27,332 nucleotides of DNA from JBEATZ01 sp041178545 (GTDB lineage Bacteria; Planctomycetota; UBA1135; UBA2386). Numbering within the stretch: the first letter of the stretch is position 1; each line of letters begins with the position of its first letter. A model generated the notes under the pieces. The model made no database searches. It was not told where the DNA came from and saw only the letters and a program-made list of their open reading frames with translations. The translations under genes and the position numbers were made by a program. The stretch lies in NCBI GenBank assembly GCA_041178545.1, contig JBEGVB010000165.1, positions 1-27,332 of the forward strand, read 5' to 3'. Shown here one piece after another: positions 17,003 to 23,163 of this stretch.

Positions 17003-17762
17003 CCGACGCAGTGGGCTGCTCGCCTGCCGTGTCGAGGGTGAAGTGGCCGCCGCGCACCCATGGGCCCGCGTGCAGGGCTGCCAAGCCGTCGCGCAGCCAC
17101 TGCTCGTGGCGTGTCTGCACCAGCACGAGGTAGAGCCTGCCCGAGCCCCGCCGGTACCGGACGGGCACAGCGTCTGCGAGGCCGGGCCAACGGGCACGGC
17201 ACAGGGCACGCCACTGCATGGCCTGCTCTGCATGGGGCGCGCTCCGGTCGCAGTGGTGGTAGGCCACGACCGAGGCCCCGGTGCCGAGCAGCGCGTCCAG
17301 CTCGTGGAGCAGCGCGTGCTTGGGGGAAGGGCCTGCCGCTGCTGCGGTGCCTGGCCGTGCGATGCCGTTGTCGGGGTCGCAGAACACCAGCTGGCACCCG
17401 TCCAGTGCCCGCAGGGCCCGTCCGAACCAGGTGTCGCGCTCGGTGTACCGCGTGGGGACCGGTTCCGAGAAGAACCGCATCCCCCGTGGCCATGGCGTGT
17501 GGGCCTCGAGGGACGCGATGCTGCGGGGCACCCGGCCCCATGCGCGGGCCCAGGCCGCGTGGAGTTCGCGGTCGCACGCGGCGAGGTCATCCGACCGGGT
17601 CAGGTAGGTGAAATGTCGACCGTCGCCGTTCGTTGCCTCGGTCCGGGTGGGCCGGTTCGCGTACCACAGCAACCCGATGCGCCGCCGCGCATCGCGACCG
17701 AGGTGGCGGACCAGGCCCACCTTCGAGTAGTCGCCCTGGTCGAATGCGTACCGGTCCTGCAC
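16953..17762 (-). CDS. Conserved protein of unknown function (GDYSKVG...DPDNG type)
   Basis: Protein of 269 residues starting at GTG 17762. It begins MQDRYAFDQGDYSKVGLVRHLG and contains LLWYANRP, FCDPDNGIARPG, a KHALLHEL segment and SVVAYHHCDRS. I recognise this pattern (GDxxKxGLLR near the start, WY, FxDPDNG, YxHxDR) from widespread bacterial hypothetical proteins but know no function for them. No signal peptide or membrane segment, so likely cytoplasmic. The conserved Asp/Asn/His residues suggest an enzyme, possibly a hydrolase. The last ~25 residues are Arg/Pro/Ser-rich and overlap the 3' end of fdhA antisense by 50 bases. It is transcribed alone, with a -10-like TAGCCT six bases upstream of the GTG. 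Confidence 0.75.
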   Translation of the reverse strand: MQDRYAFDQGDYSKVGLVRHLGRDARRRIGLLWYANRPTRTEATNGDGRHFTYLTRSDDLAACDRELHAAWARAWGRVPRSIASLEAHTPWPRGMRFFSEPVPTRYTERDTWFGRALRALDGCQLVFCDPDNGIARPGTAAAAGPSPKHALLHELDALLGTGASVVAYHHCDRSAPHAEQAMQWRALCRARWPGLADAVPVRYRRGSGRLYLVLVQTRHEQWLRDGLAALHAGPWVRGGHFTLDTAGEQPTASVSGPRLRTAPRARPVR

Positions 17763-17768
17763 CGCCGC

Positions 17769-17774
17769 AGGCTA
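17769..17774 (-). promoter_or_regulatory. -10-like element of the 16953-17762 gene
   Basis: TAGCCT on the minus strand, six bases before the GTG start at 17762, with no Shine-Dalgarno sequence. This again suggests a leaderless transcript; no good -35 hexamer was seen. Confidence 0.35.
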
Positions 17775-17821
17775 GCCTGCCCAGCATCCGCGCGCGACGG
17801 CACGCGAACCCAACCCAGCCC

Positions 17822-19024
17822 ATGACCTCCCTCCCCGGACACGACCTGCGCGACTGCACCGTCCCGGCTGCCGACCCCCGACTGGCCGCCCTGCGGGCCG
17901 CGGAGGAGTCGCACCCGTTCTGGCAGAACGAGTTGTTCCAGGCCTGCCGCGCAGGCGTGCTGACCCGGGCCGACTTCCAGTTCCTGTTCGGGCAGTACCA
18001 CCTCTACTCGCGCAACTTCACCCGCTACCTGTCCGGCCTCATGGCCAACCTGGAGGACGACCTGCTCCGGTCCCGGCTGAGCGAGAACCTCTGGGAGGAA
18101 GGTGGCGGCGCCGAACCCTCGCGTCGTCACGCCCAGATCTTCCGCAACTTCCTGACGGAGGGTCTCGGGGTCGACGTCGAGGCCATCCAGTTCCTGCCCG
18201 CGACCCGTCACTTCGTCGACCGGTTCCTGCGCGAGTGCACCCACGGCAGTGCGCTGCATGCCAGTGCATTCCTCTCGCTCGGCACCGAGGCCATCGTGGC
18301 GCGTATGTACGCCGTGATGGTGGAGGGCCTGCGCAAGGCAGGTGTCGCGGACGAGCACCTCGAGTTCTTCCACATCCACATGGCGTGCGACGATGCCCAT
18401 GCCGCCACGCTCTCGGACATCCTGTCCAGCTTCCGCAGCCAACCGGGCTGGGCGGAACAGGCGCGCAGTGCCATGGTCCTCGCCCTCGACCTGCGGCACG
18501 AGTTCTTCAACCAGCTGGTGTCGGAGCTGCGCCACCGTCGCATCGCGGGGCAGTTGCAACGCATCCAGGACAAGCGCTCGCTGCTCGGTGCCGACGTGGC
18601 GACCGAGCGGCTCAGCTTCCGTCCCGACGAGCCTGCTGCCGAGGCCGTGTACCACAACCGCGTGGACGCCATGAACATCGACTTCACGGTCGAGCGCGCC
18701 CCCTTCCCGGCCGAGGTGGTTGACGCGCGCGTCGTGCGCATCCCGCCCGGGCGGTGCAACGAGCGTCACAAGCACGCGCACGAGACGGTGTTCTACTTCG
18801 TGTCGGGCACCGGTCGCGTCATGGTGGACGACCGGTGGGTCCCGGTGTCCCCCGGGGACTGCGTGTTCGTGCCGCGCTGGGCCGTCCACCAGTCGCAGAA
18901 CACCGGTTCCGAGCCCATGGTGATCCTCGCGGTCACCGACTTCCACCTCACCGGCAAGGCATTTCTCGGCGACTACGACTCCACGGCGCGCATGAAGCGC
19001 GGTGATTCCGCGAGCCGCGGCTGA
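17822..19024 (+). CDS. Haem-oxygenase-like diiron (HDO/CADD-like) domain fused to a cupin
   Basis: Protein of 400 residues. Residues ~20-250 form an all-helical TenA/PqqC/CADD-like domain. Candidate diiron ligands are E93 and H103 (WEEGGGAEPSRRH), E156 (LGTEAIVARMY) and H186-x3-D190-x2-H193 (HMACDDAH), the HxxxDxxH signature of haem-oxygenase-like diiron oxidases. Residues ~285-375 form a cupin with ERHKHAHE (H316, H318, H320, E321), VSGTGRVMVDD and AVHQSQNTG (H356), which can bind a second metal. HDO enzymes activate O2 for N-oxidation, C-C cleavage or self-sacrificing amino-group reactions; the substrate here is unknown. It ends six bases before the convergent ferredoxin gene. ATG 17822 is the first start giving only domain sequence. 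Confidence 0.85.
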   Translation: MTSLPGHDLRDCTVPAADPRLAALRAAEESHPFWQNELFQACRAGVLTRADFQFLFGQYHLYSRNFTRYLSGLMANLEDDLLRSRLSENLWEEGGGAEPSRRHAQIFRNFLTEGLGVDVEAIQFLPATRHFVDRFLRECTHGSALHASAFLSLGTEAIVARMYAVMVEGLRKAGVADEHLEFFHIHMACDDAHAATLSDILSSFRSQPGWAEQARSAMVLALDLRHEFFNQLVSELRHRRIAGQLQRIQDKRSLLGADVATERLSFRPDEPAAEAVYHNRVDAMNIDFTVERAPFPAEVVDARVVRIPPGRCNERHKHAHETVFYFVSGTGRVMVDDRWVPVSPGDCVFVPRWAVHQSQNTGSEPMVILAVTDFHLTGKAFLGDYDSTARMKRGDSASRG

Positions 19025-19030
19025 GTGCCG

Positions 19031-19357
19031 TCAGAACGCAGGGCCCAGCGGGCGGACCCGCACCACGCCGGGAGCAGCTGCTGACTGCACGCGGGCCACG
19101 CAGCAGAACCGCGTGGTCGAGGGGTTGCCGACGGCGTCGAGCAGTTGTCGTTCCCACTCGTCCGGCGTCGCCAGTTGATCGGCACCTGCAACCACCTCGA
19201 CCCTGCAGGTCGAGCAGGAAGCGGCCCGGCAGGAGAAGTCCACGTCGGCACCGTGCCGCTCGCACGCGTCCATCAGCAGTTCACCCGCCCGGACGGTCAT
19301 GTGCGTCTCCACTCGCCCCCCGTCCCGCGAGAGGACCTCCACGCGCACGTCGGTCAT
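19031..19357 (-). CDS. Plant-type 2Fe-2S ferredoxin
   Basis: Protein of 108 residues. The 2Fe-2S ligands are in FSCRAASCSTCRVEV (C-x4-C-x2-C) and the later RFCCVARV, in a beta-grasp domain of normal ferredoxin size. Start ATG 19357 overlaps the stop of the carbonic anhydrase gene (ATGA), so it is translationally coupled; the longer open frame upstream is only the shadow of that gene. It is a soluble one-electron carrier; the partner is not shown, but the convergent diiron oxidase or the formate dehydrogenase nearby could use it. The DEWERQLLDAVGN segment is typical of ferredoxins that serve oxygenases. Confidence 0.9.
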   Translation of the reverse strand: MTDVRVEVLSRDGGRVETHMTVRAGELLMDACERHGADVDFSCRAASCSTCRVEVVAGADQLATPDEWERQLLDAVGNPSTTRFCCVARVQSAAAPGVVRVRPLGPAF

Positions 19358-20016
19358 CGGTTCCAGTGGCGGGTGCGCAGGCCCGACACGGCCGCGAGGT
19401 AGGCGGGGTCGACCGTGTCCGTGCCCGCTGCGTGGAAGTCGAGGTTGTGGATGATGCCGTCCTTCAGCCCGTAGATGAGGCCGGTCACGGTCACCTGCTG
19501 GCCACGCGACCATGCGTCCTGGACCACGGTGGTGCCGCAGACGTTGAGACACTGCTCGATGACGTTGAGCTCGCAGAGCAGGTCGCGACGGTCGGGGCGG
19601 TCGGCAACGCTCAGCACCAGTTCGCGGTGCTTCTCGTGCACGTCGCGCACGTGCCGCAACCAGTTGTCGACGAGGCCCACGCGCGAGTCGCGCACGACGG
19701 CCTCGACGCCGCCGCAGCCGTGGTGGCCGCACACGATGACGTGCCGCACCTTGAGCACCTCGACCGCGTAGTGGATGACCGACAGGCAGTTGAGGTCCGC
19801 GTGGACGACCACGTTGGCCACGTTGCGGTGGACGAACACCTCGCCGGGCATCAGGCCGACGATCTGGTTCGCGGGCACGCGGCTGTCGGAGCACCCGATC
19901 CAGAGGTACTGCGGGGCCTGCTGGCGGGAGAGCTTGTCGAAGAACTCCGGGTCGGCGGCGGTGGTGCGCGCAGCCCACTTCCGGTTGTTCTCCAACAGTT
20001 GTCCGATCGGGTCCAT
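19354..20016 (-). CDS. Beta-class carbonic anhydrase
   Basis: Protein of 220 residues, the family's usual length. Zn ligands and catalytic pair are visible: C42, D44 and R46 in GCSDSRVP, and H98 and C101 in CGHHGCGG. VFVHRNVANVV and the final GLIYGLKDGIIHNLDF are also typical. It interconverts CO2 and bicarbonate in the cytoplasm. It is first in a two-gene unit with the ferredoxin. Placed close to formate dehydrogenase it could handle the CO2 released by formate oxidation, or supply CO2/bicarbonate; this is inference. A TACGGT hexamer (20038-20033) lies 16 bases upstream of the ATG and could be a -10 giving a very short leader. Confidence 0.95.
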   Translation of the reverse strand: MDPIGQLLENNRKWAARTTAADPEFFDKLSRQQAPQYLWIGCSDSRVPANQIVGLMPGEVFVHRNVANVVVHADLNCLSVIHYAVEVLKVRHVIVCGHHGCGGVEAVVRDSRVGLVDNWLRHVRDVHEKHRELVLSVADRPDRRDLLCELNVIEQCLNVCGTTVVQDAWSRGQQVTVTGLIYGLKDGIIHNLDFHAAGTDTVDPAYLAAVSGLRTRHWNR

Positions 20017-20109
20017 CGCGGGGAGGGCGCGCACCGTACCTGCGGGCGGCGGCGGCTCCAGCAGATCCCTCGCGATTCGCGGTCGAACGTGTGTTGGGCA
20101 CCCAGCCGG

Positions 20110-20139
20110 TTGGCTCCGATGCCCTCCCGACTGCATCAT
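20110..20139 (+). promoter_or_regulatory. Putative leaderless promoter of the SGNH-like gene
   Basis: TTGGCT (20110-20115), 18 bases, CATCAT (20134-20139), then six bases to ATG 20146. No ribosome site is present. It belongs to the same promoter style as those before 6569, 12939 and 14228, but the -10 is a weak match. Confidence 0.3.
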
Positions 20140-20145
20140 CAGTCC

Positions 20146-21183
20146 ATGGCCTCGTCCCGGACGCTCTCCCTGCTGGTCCTCGCCGCCCTCGCCGGAACGC
20201 TGCACGCACAGGCGGTCACGAAGCCGACCGCAAAGCCGACCAAGTCGAGTGCGAAGCCCGCTGGCGGTCGCGCGCAGGCTGCCGCGTTCCCCGCGCACCC
20301 GCGCGTGGTCTGGCTCGGCCACTCGCTGATGACCGACATCCCGGACATGGTGCTCGGTCTCGCCAAGGCGACGAAGGGGCTCGACATGACCTTCAAGGAC
20401 CACAACATCCCAGGCGCACCCTTGCGGTGGCAGTGGGACGAGGAGACGCGCGGTTCCAAGAGCTTCGAGCCACAGTTCAGCATGAACGCCAACAAGGCGA
20501 TCAAGACTGGCACGTACGACACGCTGGTGATGGTCGACAGCGTGCCGCGTGGCGGCAAGGAACTCGTGGACGAGACCGTGGAGTACGCAGGTCGCTACCT
20601 GGCCCTCGTGCGCGAGCACGCACCGGAGGACAGCAGGGTCTTCTTCTACGAGCCGTGGCACTGCACCGAGACCGGCACCGAGAAGGGCTGCCCGTGGGAC
20701 AAGGGCAACCCCAACGCGAACCTCACGTGGCGCAAGCGCCTCGAGGCCGATGCCGCGATGTGGGCCGAAATCGTCGCAGCGGTGAACAAGGCGCACCCGG
20801 GCCGCGTGCCGATGCGCATCGTCCCCGCGGGCACGGCCCTCGGCCGGCTTGCCGACGCGATCGAGAAGGGCGACGTCAAGGGATTCACCGGGTTCCGTGA
20901 GCTGTTCGAGGACGACATCCACCTGGCGCCCACGGGCAAGTACTTCGTCGCCTGCGTCCACTACGCCACGCTCTTCGGGCGCTCGCCGGAAGGGCTGCCC
21001 CAGGCGGTCGTCGGGCGCTGGGGCCAGACATGGTGGGGCCCGTCGGCCAAGTCTGCGCGCAAGTGGCCGGTCCCCGACCCCGAGGCCGTGCGCGTGATGC
21101 AGCGCATCGCGTGGGAGACCGTCGCCGGCCACCCCGGCACCGGCGTGCCAGCACCTGCGAAGTCCTCGCAACCGCGGCGCTGA
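20146..21183 (+). CDS. Secreted SGNH/GDSL-like hydrolase
   Basis: Protein of 345 residues with signal peptide MASSRTLSLLVLAALAGTLHA, then a Lys/Pro/Ala-rich linker to ~45. The core begins VVWLGHSLMTD with the likely nucleophile Ser60 in GHSL, in place of the GDSL of the family. The C-terminal catalytic pair is DDIHLAPTGKYF (D256-x2-H259), followed by HYATLFGRSPEGLP, common in secreted SGNH-like proteins of Planctomycetota and relatives. It probably hydrolyses an ester outside the cytoplasmic membrane, but the oxyanion-hole Gly and Asn blocks are not obvious, so activity is inferred. The start at 20146 is fixed by the signal peptide. The following gene starts 21 bases downstream. Confidence 0.78.
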   Translation: MASSRTLSLLVLAALAGTLHAQAVTKPTAKPTKSSAKPAGGRAQAAAFPAHPRVVWLGHSLMTDIPDMVLGLAKATKGLDMTFKDHNIPGAPLRWQWDEETRGSKSFEPQFSMNANKAIKTGTYDTLVMVDSVPRGGKELVDETVEYAGRYLALVREHAPEDSRVFFYEPWHCTETGTEKGCPWDKGNPNANLTWRKRLEADAAMWAEIVAAVNKAHPGRVPMRIVPAGTALGRLADAIEKGDVKGFTGFRELFEDDIHLAPTGKYFVACVHYATLFGRSPEGLPQAVVGRWGQTWWGPSAKSARKWPVPDPEAVRVMQRIAWETVAGHPGTGVPAPAKSSQPRR

Positions 21184-21191
21184 CCCGCGCG

Positions 21192-21197
21192 TAGTGT
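21192..21197 (+). promoter_or_regulatory. -10-like element of the selenoprotein peroxiredoxin-like gene
   Basis: TAGTGT lies seven bases upstream of ATG 21205, with no Shine-Dalgarno sequence. The geometry is as at 6556-6561. No convincing -35 is seen at 16-19 bases, so the gene may also be read from the upstream SGNH promoter. Confidence 0.35.
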
Positions 21198-21204
21198 GGT
21201 GGCC

Positions 21205-21729
21205 ATGACCGGCATCGACGCAGCCAAGGTCCTCGACGCAGCCCTCACCGACCCAGCGGGGGCCCCGACCACCTTGCGGGTCCAGCTCGCCACGGGAGGG
21301 CTCGTGGCCGTCTTCCTGCGCCACTACGGTTGACTGTTCTGTCGCGAGCGGGCCGCGCAGTTGCGCGCCCGGGCGCCGGAGTTCAAGGCCGCGGGCAAGG
21401 CGCTCGTGTTCGTGGGCACCGGCACCCCGGCGATGGCTGCAGCCTTTGCCCGGGAGCACGCTGGTGGGCATCCCGTGCTGTGCGACCGGTCCCGCGTGGC
21501 CTTTGCCGCCGCACGCATGCGGCGCGGCCTCGCCAGCGTCCTCCACCCGCGGGCGCTCGCCAACGCGGTCCGTGCGTGGCGGGCCGGTTTCCGCCAGACG
21601 CGCGTGCAGGGGGACCCCTGGCAACAAGGCGGCGTGCTGGTGTTCGACGGCACGGGGCACCTGGTGCACGCGAGTGTCGATGCCGTCGCCGGCGACGCGG
21701 CCGAACTGCCCCCTGCGCTGTTCGCCTGA
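21205..21729 (+). CDS. Peroxiredoxin-like (AhpC/TSA_2, PRXL2-type) selenoprotein with UxxC
   Basis: A 174-residue protein if the in-frame TGA at 21331-21333 is read as selenocysteine 43. The context is VAVFLRHYG-U-LFCRERAAQL; family members have FLRxFGCxFCRE, so the TGA replaces exactly the first Cys of the redox CxxC, leaving C46 as resolving residue. Downstream family features continue in the same frame: LVFVGTGTP, GHPVLCDRSRVAFAAARMRRGL, QGDPWQQGGVLVFDGTGHLVHAS. Total length fits the family. Read as a stop, the TGA would leave a 42-residue fragment and an orphan frame. It would be a cytoplasmic thiol/selenol peroxidase or redox protein. Its stop overlaps the ATG of the MBL gene (TGATG). 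A pseudogene is the alternative but is unlikely. Confidence 0.88.
21350..21370 (+). promoter_or_regulatory. Putative bacterial SECIS of the peroxiredoxin-like gene
   Basis: A strong hairpin follows the TGA: GGG (21350-21352), bulged C 21353, CGCGC (21354-21358), loop AGTT (21359-21362), GCGCG (21363-21367), CCC (21368-21370). The apical loop begins 25 bases after the codon and holds a G among its first two positions, as bacterial SECIS loops do. The loop sequence differs from the GGUCU of fdhA, so this assignment is less certain. Confidence 0.65.
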
Positions 21730-23090
21730 TGGCGCACGGTGTGCCCGCAGGCGACACTGTGGGCATGGACCTTGGCTTCGAGACCATCGGCAACGCCTGC
21801 ATCATCGCGCACGACAAGGGACCGGTGCTGGCGACCGACCCGTGGCTCCACGGCCCGGCCTACTTCGGCTCGTGGATCCTCAGCCACGAGGTCCCTGCCG
21901 AGCAGCAGCAGCACGTGAAGCAGTGCCGCTACCTTTGGATCAGCCACGGCCACCCCGACCACCTGAGCCTGCCGAGCCTCGAGACGCTGCGCGACAAGAA
22001 GATCCTGCTGCCGGACCACCACGGTGGTCGCGTTGCCCGGGAGCTCCGCTCGATGGGCTTCGACGTCACGGTGCTCGAGGACGGCAAGTGGGTGCAGCTC
22101 TCGCCGAGGCTGCGCATCGCCTCCGTTGCCAACTTCAACCAGGACGCAAGCCTGCTGCTCGACCTTGGCGACCACCTGGTCATCGACGCCAACGACGCGG
22201 GCGACCGCGGCACCTCGAAGCTGTTGCGGCGGGAGCTGCCCCGGTTCGGCGACCGCACCTACCTGTCCTGCCTCACCGGCTACGGCGACGCGGACATGAT
22301 CCACTTCTTCGACGAGCAGGGCGTGCGCATCCAACCGCCTGCGATGCAGAAGCCGAGGCTGGGGCCCGGCATCCACGCGATGCTGTGCCACTACGGCATC
22401 CGCACCTTCGTGCCCGGCAGTGCCATGCACCGCTACCAGCGCACCGACAGTGCATGGGCCAACGCCTGCACCACGCCCGTGCACGCACATGCCGAGGGGT
22501 TCCCCGACGACGGGTTCCACCGCATCCTGCCCGCCTTCGTCGCCGTGGACCTCACCGACGGCTCCCACCGATGCATCGACCCGAGGCCGTCGCCCGACAT
22601 CCTGCGGGCCCCGGAGGAGTTCGGGGACAGCTGGTCCAGCTGCCTCGAGGCAGAGGACCTGGACCGGCTGCGCGCCTACTTCGGCCGGTTCGAGCACCTG
22701 CGCACCTTCCTCGGGTACGTCACCTTCCGGGTGGGCGGCAGGGACCATGTGGTCGACATCGCCAAGGGCCAGCCCCGCGGGATCACCTTTGCCGTGCCGC
22801 GCGAGTCGCTGCTGCAGGCAGTCGAGTGGAATGCCTTCGACGACCTGCTGATCGGCAACTTCATGCGCACCACCCTGCACGGGGACTGGTGGGGCAGGCA
22901 GGGCTCCGCGGCGCTGTACCCGCACTTCACTCCCTTCGTGACCAAGTTCGGCGACAACGGCACCGCCTACAGCGCCGCCGAGATCCGGGCCTACTTCGAG
23001 GACTACCTGCGGCGAGGGTTCACCGAGTTCGGTCCCGACCCGGCAGACGTGGCCATGGGGCAGGCCGTGGCACCGTACCTGCGCGGTTGA
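21729..23090 (+). CDS. MBL-fold metallo-hydrolase (UlaG/CMAH-like)
   Basis: Protein of 453 residues from ATG 21729, which overlaps the preceding TGA; an in-frame ATG at 21765 gives 441 residues and begins right at the conserved MDLGFETIGNACII, so it may be the true start. The metal motif HxHxDH is in WISHGHPDHLSL (H73, H75, D77, H78 with the longer start). Further conserved pieces are VLATDPWLHGPAYFGSW, ILLPDHHGG and HLVIDANDAGDRG. The C-terminal ~190 residues (GYVTFRVGGRDHVVDIAKG, WWGRQGSAALYPHF) extend beyond the MBL core. The fold suggests hydrolysis of a phosphoester or lactone-like bond in the cytoplasm. The arrangement resembles CMP-sialic-acid-hydroxylase-related and surface-polysaccharide MBL proteins; the substrate is not readable. 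Confidence 0.82.
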   Translation: MAHGVPAGDTVGMDLGFETIGNACIIAHDKGPVLATDPWLHGPAYFGSWILSHEVPAEQQQHVKQCRYLWISHGHPDHLSLPSLETLRDKKILLPDHHGGRVARELRSMGFDVTVLEDGKWVQLSPRLRIASVANFNQDASLLLDLGDHLVIDANDAGDRGTSKLLRRELPRFGDRTYLSCLTGYGDADMIHFFDEQGVRIQPPAMQKPRLGPGIHAMLCHYGIRTFVPGSAMHRYQRTDSAWANACTTPVHAHAEGFPDDGFHRILPAFVAVDLTDGSHRCIDPRPSPDILRAPEEFGDSWSSCLEAEDLDRLRAYFGRFEHLRTFLGYVTFRVGGRDHVVDIAKGQPRGITFAVPRESLLQAVEWNAFDDLLIGNFMRTTLHGDWWGRQGSAALYPHFTPFVTKFGDNGTAYSAAEIRAYFEDYLRRGFTEFGPDPADVAMGQAVAPYLRG

Positions 23091-23163
23091 CCTGCCGCGG
23101 CCCGGGTCCTTGCCGGCGGGCGTTCGCATCCGCGCGGTCTGCGTCGTAAAAGGGCTCCCGAAC

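Noticed and set aside
19366..20145. N-terminal extension of the SGNH-like gene back to 19366
   Set aside because: That stretch is antisense to carbonic anhydrase; the signal peptide at 20146 marks the real start.
21205..21333. Short 42-residue gene ending at TGA 21331, with a separate gene from 21361
   Set aside because: The joined product matches one peroxiredoxin-like fold with the TGA exactly at the redox Cys; the separate pieces would each lack the active site.
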